Positions 1 to 5,464 of a DNA stretch of 5,972 bases are shown piece after piece. The notes beneath the pieces are model-generated. The model was given only the letters and a program-made list of their open reading frames with translations. It was not told the origin of the DNA and searched no databases. The translations under genes and the position numbers were made by a program. This stretch comes from Emcibacteraceae bacterium (GTDB lineage: Bacteria > Pseudomonadota > Alphaproteobacteria > Sphingomonadales > Emcibacteraceae). The stretch is from assembly GCA_016763335.1 (NCBI GenBank), contig JAESUD010000059.1:1-5972 (forward strand), in the 5' to 3' direction. Within the stretch, counting starts at the first letter, position 1. The number at the start of each line of letters is the position of its first letter.

Positions 1-1
1 T

Positions 2-271
2 GAAAAACACAAATTGATATGGGGATCCATTGCGGCATCGTTCATTGTTTCACTTATGTTAATTGTCGCAGTCGCATACAAAGAAACAGGTGCAGATGGC
101 ATTTCTGCATTCTTTGCATCATCTGGGCTTGGGGATTTGTCACTTGCTATCTGGGCACTTTTTTTTGGAGTGATTTTTGGCTTTTACTGGTTAACTTTTT
201 ACCTTGTTTATGGTTGGGGTGCTAAGAAACTCGCGCAGACGCACGCCGTGACAGATGATAAACTTGATTAG
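2..271 (+). CDS. Small two-helix membrane protein, 5' end outside window
   Basis: The frame is open to the left edge of the window and ends at TAG 269-271. A TTG at 14 could be read as a start, but it has no Shine-Dalgarno sequence. The frame continues upstream as Glu-Lys-His-Lys, a typical charged lead-in to a first helix, so I treat the gene as 5'-truncated and probably missing only a few residues. Numbered from the TTG codon, a hydrophobic segment covers about residues 4-22. A second, aromatic-rich one (WALFFGVIFGFYWLTFYLVY) covers about 47-66. The tail after it is short and charged (AKK...DDKLD) and should be cytoplasmic if the N-terminus is also inside. I do not recognise the family and assign no function. 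It converges on the downstream minus-strand hydrolase gene with a 4-base overlap, so the two are not co-transcribed. Confidence 0.6.
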   Translation, partial: EKHKLIWGSIAASFIVSLMLIVAVAYKETGADGISAFFASSGLGDLSLAIWALFFGVIFGFYWLTFYLVYGWGAKKLAQTHAVTDDKLD

Positions 272-1653
272 TCTTGTTCCATTGCGTTTAACCCCAGTCT
301 AAGGACGGCTTCTTCAATCGCTAAAAGCGGAATTGTTTTTTCCGCTTTGTCCGGATTGTCGCCAAGGCCAGTGATTAGAGCAACGAAGCCATCTTTTGTT
401 ATTGGGTCGAACCAAAACTGCCCTTGTAGACCATATGCCGACCCTAAATGACCATATAGTTTCTTACTTTCGTTTGTTAACCCCCAGTTTTTCAAGTCAA
501 TTATATGGGTGGATAGGCCGTAAGTGGTCATCATGCCGTTGGCTTTTGGGTCATTTAGGTCACCTTCGCCGCCGGTATGTCCATTTTTTAATTTATCATC
601 ATATCGCCATACGGGTTTGATCATTTCGGCGATGGATGTTTTTGATATGATTGTTGTAGGGCTGTTTTTCCCATCGTTCAATATGGCCAACATAATTTTT
701 GCCAAATCTTTTGCCGATGCGCGCAGTCCGCCTTGCGGTGAAAATAATGTTGGGTTGTGGCCAATTCGGTATGTGTCTAGAATTGATTTATCCGGGGTTT
801 CGCCGCGTTTATATTTTGGACTGCCGTAAAAGCATCCGACAGGATCACCGTCTACTTGTTCGAGCCACGGGCCTTCGGTATCCCATGTTTCGCCGCCATC
901 ACCACGGCGGTATAATGTTGCAAGTGCGGAGAAATTATTTTGATATAAATCGCAGGCATTAAAGCTGATGTTCAAACCCAGGGGTACGGCGATTTTTTCT
1001 TTAACGAATAAGTCCATACGCTGGCCGGATACATTTTCAATAATACCGGATATAATGCCGAAATTGAGATTGGAATAAGTGAAATAATCACCGGGGCCTT
1101 GGTTGTTGCCACTTGAAAAATGCTTTCCATTTTCATAATATTCAGCACTTGTATCGGTTGTTCCGGGACGGAAAAAATCACGAAAATCACCTTCTATTGT
1201 CATGAAATATGAGCTGGCATCACGAATTGATGATGTATGAGAAAGCACATGGCGGGCGGTTATTTTACGGTCAGGGAAATGAGGATTTCTTAGCTTGAAG
1301 CCGAGATATTCTGATATGTCCTCGTCGAGATCAACTTTGCCTTCCTCCACAAGTGACATAAACGCGACTGTAAGAACATATTTTGAAATTGATGCGATAC
1401 GTACTTTATGGTCTGAGGTTAGGGGGACTTCTGCGCCTATTTTTCTTCTTGCTAATCCTTCGGCATGTTCAAAGATTATTTCACCATTTTTTATGACGAC
1501 CATTTGCAAACCTGAAATTTCGGTGAGTGTTTTTTGTTGGTTATTCACAAGCGCGTGCATTTGTTGTTTTAGGGTTTGTTCTGCATTGCCACCCGTACAT
1601 CCGGTGAAAATTATTATGGATAATATAGCTAAATAAATGCGAAACAGTTTCAT
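268..1653 (-). CDS. Lipoprotein serine hydrolase, beta-lactamase/S12 superfamily
   Basis: A 461-residue exported hydrolase of the class C beta-lactamase/esterase/D-peptidase fold. Residues 1-18 form a lipoprotein signal peptide with a slightly atypical lipobox (FTGC) and the lipidated cysteine at C19. The nucleophile motif SxxK is S88-I-S-K91. An HVLSHTSSI block typical of the family lies at 135-143. The second motif, YxN, is Y193-S-N195. A PQGGLRASAKDLAKIM block lies at 306-321. The third motif is H402-L-G404, in place of the KTG of true beta-lactamases. HxG is common in esterase and peptidase members, so hydrolysis of an ester, amide or peptide substrate in the periplasm is likelier than antibiotic resistance; the substrate is unknown. 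Besides C19 the only cysteines are C234 and C274, a possible disulfide. The start is the most upstream possible, because an in-frame TAA lies at 1657-1659. A weak GAAAGAA (1660-1666) may serve as ribosome binding site. It is divergent from the TetR operon. Confidence 0.93.
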   Translation of the reverse strand: MKLFRIYLAILSIIIFTGCTGGNAEQTLKQQMHALVNNQQKTLTEISGLQMVVIKNGEIIFEHAEGLARRKIGAEVPLTSDHKVRIASISKYVLTVAFMSLVEEGKVDLDEDISEYLGFKLRNPHFPDRKITARHVLSHTSSIRDASSYFMTIEGDFRDFFRPGTTDTSAEYYENGKHFSSGNNQGPGDYFTYSNLNFGIISGIIENVSGQRMDLFVKEKIAVPLGLNISFNACDLYQNNFSALATLYRRGDGGETWDTEGPWLEQVDGDPVGCFYGSPKYKRGETPDKSILDTYRIGHNPTLFSPQGGLRASAKDLAKIMLAILNDGKNSPTTIISKTSIAEMIKPVWRYDDKLKNGHTGGEGDLNDPKANGMMTTYGLSTHIIDLKNWGLTNESKKLYGHLGSAYGLQGQFWFDPITKDGFVALITGLGDNPDKAEKTIPLLAIEEAVLRLGLNAMEQD

Positions 1654-1706
1654 GGATTATTCTTTCATAAAAATAGAATGAGAATAATAGGGGAAAATAA
1701 CAAGCA

Positions 1707-1734
1707 GTGAAACATGAAAACGGTTAAATATAAT
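1707..1734 (+). promoter_or_regulatory. Candidate distal promoter of the TetR-efflux operon
   Basis: GTGAAA (1707-1712, 4 of 6 to TTGACA) is followed after 16 bases by TATAAT (1729-1734, 6 of 6). Transcription would begin near 1741 and give a leader of about 50 bases, with the palindrome 1746-1767 sitting just downstream of the start point. The region is AT-rich, so a chance TATAAT is possible. This is inferred by eye against the sigma70 consensus. Confidence 0.4.
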
Positions 1735-1745
1735 TCTTGCAATTA

Positions 1746-1767
1746 AATAAATGACTGGTTATTTATT
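1746..1767. promoter_or_regulatory. Inverted repeat, likely TetR-family operator
   Basis: Two 10-base arms, AATAAATGAC (1746-1755) and GTTATTTATT (1758-1767), are inverted around a 2-base spacer TG. Nine of ten positions are complementary; the exception is G1753 opposite T1760. Size, near-perfect symmetry and position, 24 bases before the repressor start and over a promoter, are what is known for operators of autoregulating TetR/AcrR repressors. That the adjacent TetR protein binds here is inference. The outer arms are pure A/T, so the informative core is TGAC-TG-GTTA. Confidence 0.6.
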
Positions 1768-1778
1768 AATAATATAAT
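1751..1778 (+). promoter_or_regulatory. Candidate proximal promoter of the TetR-efflux operon
   Basis: ATGACT (1751-1756, 4 of 6 to TTGACA) is followed after 16 bases by a perfect TATAAT (1773-1778). The predicted start point is about 1785, only some 7 bases before the TetR ATG at 1792, so the transcript would be nearly leaderless. The -35 box and spacer lie inside the palindrome 1746-1767, an arrangement that would let a bound repressor exclude RNA polymerase. This competes with the distal promoter candidate; both could be used. Confidence 0.45.
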
Positions 1779-1791
1779 TTTGGAATGATGT

Positions 1792-2460
1792 ATGTCGAAT
1801 TTAACAAATAGCGCCGAAACAGAACCAAAATGGCGCAGAAGACCGGAACAAAGACCTGATGATATTTTAGATGGGGCCTTGAAAGAATTTCGGGAACGAG
1901 GCTTTACTGCGGCGCGGATCGAGGATATCGCAAAACATGCTGGCCTCACAAAAGGCTCGGTCTATCTATATTTTTCCAGCAAGGAAGACATGTTAAAAGC
2001 GCTGGTAAGGCGGTCTGTTATACCTATTGCTATCGCCTTGAAAAATATCGCTGATCATATTTGTGATGATTGTTCTGATGAAACTGCGTCAGATTTATTG
2101 CGTAAAATGTTGATGATTGTAGGGGAAAGAATAAACGACGCAAAAACGGGTTCAATACCACTGCTTATTATTGGCGAAGCGGGGAATTTTCCTGAACTCG
2201 CTGCATTTTACCGAGGTGAAGTAATTGAAGTCACCATGAATGCCGTTGGTACTGTCATCAAACGGGGCGTGGCATCAGGTGAATTCAGGGATGTTAATAT
2301 TACTTATGCGATCCGTTCACTGGTCAGTGTGATGATTATGCAAATAGTATGGAATGGTGTGTTTGTTCAAAAAGGTGAAGCGATAATATCCATGAAAGAC
2401 TTATTAAATTCACATCTGGATATTTATTTAAATGGCATTGTGATGCCGCAGGAGAAATAA
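1792..2460 (+). CDS. TetR/AcrR-family transcriptional repressor
   Basis: A 222-residue one-component regulator, a usual length for TetR proteins. The N-terminal DNA-binding domain covers about residues 20-70. It holds the helix-turn-helix IEDIAKHAGLTKGSVYLYF (43-61) followed by the hallmark SSKEDML (62-68). The first 20 residues are polar with an Arg run (WRRRPEQR) that may add DNA contacts. Residues 80-222 are the helical ligand-binding and dimerisation domain, too variable to name an inducer. A C91-D-D-C94 pair lies between its early helices. The start is fixed by an in-frame TGA at 1786-1788; the ribosome binding site is weak (TGGA, 1781-1784). It is the first gene of the efflux operon, 2 bases before the membrane-fusion gene, which argues that it represses its own operon by binding the palindrome 1746-1767. 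Confidence 0.95.
   Translation: MSNLTNSAETEPKWRRRPEQRPDDILDGALKEFRERGFTAARIEDIAKHAGLTKGSVYLYFSSKEDMLKALVRRSVIPIAIALKNIADHICDDCSDETASDLLRKMLMIVGERINDAKTGSIPLLIIGEAGNFPELAAFYRGEVIEVTMNAVGTVIKRGVASGEFRDVNITYAIRSLVSVMIMQIVWNGVFVQKGEAIISMKDLLNSHLDIYLNGIVMPQEK
2450..2454 (+). promoter_or_regulatory. Ribosome binding site of the HlyD-type gene
   Basis: AGGAG lies 8 bases before the ATG at 2463, inside the last codons of the TetR gene. It is one of the strongest Shine-Dalgarno matches in the window. It settles the start of the fusion protein just ahead of its lipoprotein signal peptide. Confidence 0.75.
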
Positions 2461-2462
2461 TT

Positions 2463-3404
2463 ATGCGTATAATATTATTGTTATGTCTGGCATTTATGCT
2501 TGCCTCATGCGGTGAAACTGAAAATGACGGAACCTTGCAAGGCTATGTTGAAGGCAGGCAGCTGAACCTTGCGCCGCGTTCGGTTGGTATAATCACCGCC
2601 TTGAATGTGAGGGAAGGTGATGTTGTTGAAAAAGGAGCAGTGCTTTTTTCTGTTGATAGCGAAAGAGCGCAGGCCCAGTTAGATCAGGCTATAGCCGCGA
2701 ATGCTGCGGCCGAGGCACAATTATTAAATTTACAAAAAGGCGGAAGACCAGAAGAAATCCGCGCCGCAGAAGAAACATTAAGAGAAGCACAGGCATCCTA
2801 TAAACTTGCTGAACAAACATATAGCAGGACAAAAAACCTTGTTGAAAGAGGGGTGCTTTCAACGGCGCGCCTTGATCAAGACCGGGCAAACCTTGATGCG
2901 ACAAGCGCGCGGGTAACCGAAGCACAGTCAAGACTTGAAATCATTCAATTACCGGCGAGGCCGGACGTGATCGAAGCCGCAGGACGTGATGTTGAGGCGC
3001 GAAAGTCATCAATTGTTAGAGCTGAAACAGAACTAAGAGAGCGCAGTATCATTGCCCCTGCGGCGGGTCGAATTGAAATGGTTTATCGCCGGGTCGGTGA
3101 AATTTCCGGGCCGAGCGCGCCGGTGCTGGCTTTGTTGCCACCAGAGCAGAAACGCATCAGGTTTTTTGTACCAGAGCCGATGTTGTCACAGGTGGCACAC
3201 GGTGGGAGAGTCATTATTGGATGTGATAATTGTGACGCGGGAATGGGCGGTGAAATTGTGTTTATTTCCGGGAAAGCCGAATTTACCCCACCAGTAATAT
3301 TCTCTGAAAAAGATCGGGCAAAACTGGTTTATCTGGTTGAAGCACGACCAGACCAGCCGGAGAAGTTTCTTAACGGTCAACCCGTTGATGTGACATTACA
3401 ATGA
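2463..3404 (+). CDS. HlyD/YbhG-type membrane-fusion lipoprotein of ABC exporter
   Basis: A 313-residue periplasmic adaptor linking an inner-membrane ABC exporter to an outer-membrane channel. A lipoprotein signal (residues 1-15) ends in the lipobox LASC with lipidated C16, so the protein is probably anchored by lipid rather than by a helix. The first half of the lipoyl/barrel-sandwich domain (about 25-65) contains the typical GIITALNVREGDVVEKG stretch. A long Ala/Glu/Gln-rich alpha-hairpin follows (about 66-195), with LVERGVLSTARLDQDRANL (126-144) near its turn. The second half lipoyl motif is IIAPAAGRI (196-204), and a beta-barrel domain follows. C254-D-N-C257 sits in that barrel; from memory a CDxC and the later EFTPPVIFSE block (273-282) recur in this subfamily. 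The gene ends in an ATGA overlap with the ATPase gene. Substrate unknown. Confidence 0.93.
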   Translation: MRIILLLCLAFMLASCGETENDGTLQGYVEGRQLNLAPRSVGIITALNVREGDVVEKGAVLFSVDSERAQAQLDQAIAANAAAEAQLLNLQKGGRPEEIRAAEETLREAQASYKLAEQTYSRTKNLVERGVLSTARLDQDRANLDATSARVTEAQSRLEIIQLPARPDVIEAAGRDVEARKSSIVRAETELRERSIIAPAAGRIEMVYRRVGEISGPSAPVLALLPPEQKRIRFFVPEPMLSQVAHGGRVIIGCDNCDAGMGGEIVFISGKAEFTPPVIFSEKDRAKLVYLVEARPDQPEKFLNGQPVDVTLQ

Positions 3405-4330
3405 GCAATGTTGAAACCGTCATTGATGTAAAGGGTCTCACCAAAATTTATGGTGATAAAACGGTGGTGGATAATTTTGACCTTAAAGTACCGCGCGGCT
3501 CTGTTTACGGATTCTTAGGGCCAAACGGGTCAGGAAAAACAACGACTATTCGCATGGTGTGCGGGCTTCTTACCCCCAATGCCGGGTCGGGAACATGCCT
3601 TGGGTATGATGTAATTGAACAATCGGATGAGATTAAAAAGCGCGTCGGTTATATGACACAGAAATTTTCGTTATGGGAAGATTTGACCATTCGGGAAAAC
3701 CTTGAATTTGTCGCGCGCATGTATGAGGTGGATAACCGCAAACAACGTGTCGACCAGGCACTCGAAGGTCTCGGCCTTAGCGGGCGTTCTCATCAATTGG
3801 CAGGATCACTTTCTGGCGGTTGGAAACAGCGCTTGGCCTTAGCCGCCTGTATGCTTCACGACCCTGATTTATTGCTGCTTGATGAACCGACGGCGGGTGT
3901 TGACCCGAAAGCGCGTCGCGAATTTTGGGATACAATTCACGAGCTTGCCGATAAAGGCGTCACCATACTTGTTTCAACCCATTATATGGATGAGGCGGTG
4001 CAGTGCGATTTTATCGCCTATATTGCTTACGGCAAAAAACTTATTGATGCGCCGTCGGCGGAACTCGTTGACCGGGTCGGTCTTCATACTTGGCGGGTCG
4101 AGGGAACAGGGCTTTCGGCGCTGACGAAAAAACTGGAAGCGACGCCGGGGGTTGAACTTGTGGCGCGCTTTGGTACGGCGCTTCATGTTAGCGGACTTGA
4201 TAAAGATGCGCTGAGAAAGGCAGTTTCCGGTTATTTTGATCAGCCGGAGTTAACATGGATTGAGCGAAAGCCAGGGCTTGAAGAAGTTTTCATTCACCTT
4301 ATGACTGGAACGGAGGATAATTTTCAATGA
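3401..4330 (+). CDS. ABC exporter ATP-binding protein (YbhF/RbbA-like, single domain)
   Basis: A 309-residue cytoplasmic ATPase that should power the exporter as a dimer. All nucleotide-binding motifs are intact. Walker A is G40-PNGSGK-T47, the Q-loop glutamine is Q87, and the signature is LSGGW (137-141). Walker B is LLLLDEP (157-163) with catalytic E162, the D-loop is AGVD (165-168), and the switch histidine is H194 in STHYMDEA. Residues from about 220 form the C-terminal extension usual in drug-type ABC-2 ATPases. The sequence GWKQRLALA and the STHYMDEAVQCDFIAYIAYGK run resemble the ATPase halves of YbhF-type proteins as I remember them; those are double-length, whereas this one has a single domain. 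Its start overlaps the fusion gene stop (ATGA 3401-3404), with no clear Shine-Dalgarno, so it probably depends on translational coupling. It overlaps the permease by another ATGA. Confidence 0.96.
   Translation: MSNVETVIDVKGLTKIYGDKTVVDNFDLKVPRGSVYGFLGPNGSGKTTTIRMVCGLLTPNAGSGTCLGYDVIEQSDEIKKRVGYMTQKFSLWEDLTIRENLEFVARMYEVDNRKQRVDQALEGLGLSGRSHQLAGSLSGGWKQRLALAACMLHDPDLLLLDEPTAGVDPKARREFWDTIHELADKGVTILVSTHYMDEAVQCDFIAYIAYGKKLIDAPSAELVDRVGLHTWRVEGTGLSALTKKLEATPGVELVARFGTALHVSGLDKDALRKAVSGYFDQPELTWIERKPGLEEVFIHLMTGTEDNFQ
4312..4316 (+). promoter_or_regulatory. Ribosome binding site of the permease gene
   Basis: GGAGG lies 10 bases before the ATG at 4327, within the end of the ATPase gene. Together with the ATGA overlap (4327-4330) it fixes the permease start. 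Confidence 0.7.
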
Positions 4331-4911
4331 ATATTTTATCTTTTGCCCGTGTCAGGGCGGTTTTATTAAAAGAATTTGTCCAGATGCGCCGTGACCGTAT
4401 GACATTTGCCATGATGGTCGGTATTCCGATTATGCAATTGCTTATGTTCGGCTTTGCCATTAATTCGGACCCACGCCATTTGCCAACGGCACTTATAGAC
4501 CGCGACCATTCAACATTTTCACGTTCGGTTATTACGGCGGCCGAAAACTCAACTTTCATGGATATAGCCTATAGGCCGAATAGCGGAGAGATTGCCGAGA
4601 CTTTAATGCGCGAAGGAAAAGTCAATTTTATTTTTATCATCCCTGAAAACTTTTCGCGTGATTTGGTGCGCGGGGAACATCCGCAAGTTTTGCTTGTGGC
4701 GGACGCAACTGACCCGTCTGCATCAGCAGGGGCGGCAAATTCCATGCGGGAAATCATACGTTCGGGGCTTGCCCATGATTTATCCGGCGCGCTTTCAAAC
4801 CTGGTGCCAGCACCGCCGTTGGTTGATGTAGTGCTCCATAAACGTTATAATCCAGCAGGTATTACCCAGTATAACATCATTCCCGGACTGCTCGGAATTA
4901 TCATTGCATGA
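4327..4911 (+). CDS. ABC-2 permease, N-terminal part (frame 1 of split gene)
   Basis: 194 residues, ending at TGA 4909-4911. Residues 1-25 are a cytoplasmic lead (KEFVQMRRDRM, 15-25) characteristic of drug-type ABC-2 permeases. Residues 26-44 form the first membrane helix (TFAMMVGIPIMQLLMFGFA). Residues 46-182 are the large periplasmic domain between helices one and two, including TALIDRDHSTFSRSVI (54-69) and RYNPAGITQYNIIPG (173-187). The frame stops after only about seven residues (LLGIIIA) of the next helix, so this product alone cannot form a complete transport channel. It begins in an ATGA overlap with the ATPase gene behind a good GGAGG. Classification as ABC-2 type is confident; whether the product is made or stable is not known. 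Confidence 0.8.
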   Translation: MNILSFARVRAVLLKEFVQMRRDRMTFAMMVGIPIMQLLMFGFAINSDPRHLPTALIDRDHSTFSRSVITAAENSTFMDIAYRPNSGEIAETLMREGKVNFIFIIPENFSRDLVRGEHPQVLLVADATDPSASAGAANSMREIIRSGLAHDLSGALSNLVPAPPLVDVVLHKRYNPAGITQYNIIPGLLGIIIA

Positions 4912-5459
4912 CCATGACGATGATAACATCCGTTGCAATAACCCGCGAAAAAGAACGCGGCACCATGGAAAACCTGCTGGCGATGCCGCTCAAACCTATT
5001 GAAATGATGATCGGTAAAATATCGCCCTATGTCCTCATTGGTTATGTGCAAGCCTGTGTTGTGCTGGCCGCCGCAGAATTTGCCTTTGATATACCGATTG
5101 TCGGATCATTGCTGGTGCTTTTTGCCGGGGTGACGATTTATATTGTGGTTAATTTGATGATCGGCTTTTTATTCTCATCCATTGCCGATACACAGATGCA
5201 GGCATTGCAGATGACATTCTTTTTGCTCATGCCGCAAATTCTGCTATCCGGATTTTTGTTTCCGTTTCTCGGTATGCCGCGCTGGGCACAGATTATTGGC
5301 GAGATGTTACCGGCCACGCATTTTATGCGTATAATGCGCGGGGTGATGCTCAAAGGTGCGGATATGTCCGATTTATTTTCATCATTCTGGACACTCGGCC
5401 TTATGATGTTAGTTGTTGGAACCGTGGCCATGATCAGATTTAAAAGGACATTGGATTAG
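4908..5459 (+). CDS. ABC-2 permease, C-terminal part (frame 2 of split gene)
   Basis: 183 residues if read from ATG 4908, which overlaps the TGA of the first part (ATGA 4908-4911). Residues 1-11 are the rest of the helix begun in the first part. ITREKERGTMENLLAMP (11-27) is the conserved cytoplasmic coupling-type segment of this permease class. Hydrophobic helices follow at about 38-58, 63-91, 95-119 and 158-176. The LLSGFLFPFLGMPRW (112-126) and LPATHFMRIMRGVMLKGA (134-151) stretches are typical of ABC-2 permeases. The nearest Shine-Dalgarno candidate is only a weak CGGA at 4893-4896, so independent initiation would rely on reinitiation after the upstream stop. The gene ends 5 bases before the convergent minus-strand gene. 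I think this is the second half of one broken gene rather than a separate subunit. Confidence 0.8.
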   Translation: MTMTMITSVAITREKERGTMENLLAMPLKPIEMMIGKISPYVLIGYVQACVVLAAAEFAFDIPIVGSLLVLFAGVTIYIVVNLMIGFLFSSIADTQMQALQMTFFLLMPQILLSGFLFPFLGMPRWAQIIGEMLPATHFMRIMRGVMLKGADMSDLFSSFWTLGLMMLVVGTVAMIRFKRTLD

Positions 5460-5464
5460 TTTAC

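Larger units (their letters stand above)
1654..1791. promoter_or_regulatory. Divergent AT-rich control region between hydrolase and efflux operon
   Basis: These 138 bases separate the starts of two divergent genes and must hold promoters for both. On the plus strand there are two perfect TATAAT boxes (1729-1734 and 1773-1778) and one long imperfect palindrome (1746-1767), described separately. For the minus-strand hydrolase I see only a TATTAT-like box (complement of 1684-1689) with no convincing -35, so that promoter is unassigned. An 8-codon ATG frame at 1751-1777 lies across the palindrome but has no ribosome binding site and is probably chance. Confidence 0.7.
4327..5459 (+). pseudogene. 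ABC-2 type permease gene interrupted by a one-base frameshift
   Basis: Read together, the two frames 4327-4911 and 4908-5459 make one ABC-2 type permease of the YhhJ/YbhR/YbhS class. The first frame has the N-terminal helix and periplasmic domain, and the second has the remaining helices. In the first frame the codons run ATT-ATC-ATT-GCA-TGA. Adding a single base after GC at 4906-4907 (for example GCA-ATG) continues into the second frame without gap. The product is then about 377 residues, the normal length for such permeases (roughly 370-380). The restored helix runs IPGLLGIIIA then MTMTMITSVAI. No other stop or frameshift is seen in either half, so the lesion is recent or is a sequence error. 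No homopolymer or slippery heptamer lies at the junction. This entry is the umbrella for the two halves listed separately. Confidence 0.75.

Noticed and set aside
524..1636. Long plus-strand frames opposite the hydrolase gene
   Set aside because: They are antisense shadows of a gene with all catalytic motifs in order; the translations show no recognisable domain.
1684..1689. TATTAT box on the minus strand as the hydrolase promoter -10
   Set aside because: No acceptable -35 at 16-18 bases; in such AT-rich DNA the match alone is uninformative.
1751..1777. An 8-codon open frame (ATG to TAA) upstream of TetR, a possible leader peptide
   Set aside because: It has no Shine-Dalgarno sequence, lies within the palindrome and promoter, and shows no attenuator-like hairpins or codon runs.
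4900..4911. Programmed -1 ribosomal frameshift joining the two permease halves
   Set aside because: The frame change has the right sign, but ATT-GCA offers no X-XXY-YYZ slippery site, and the tRNAs could not re-pair after slipping.
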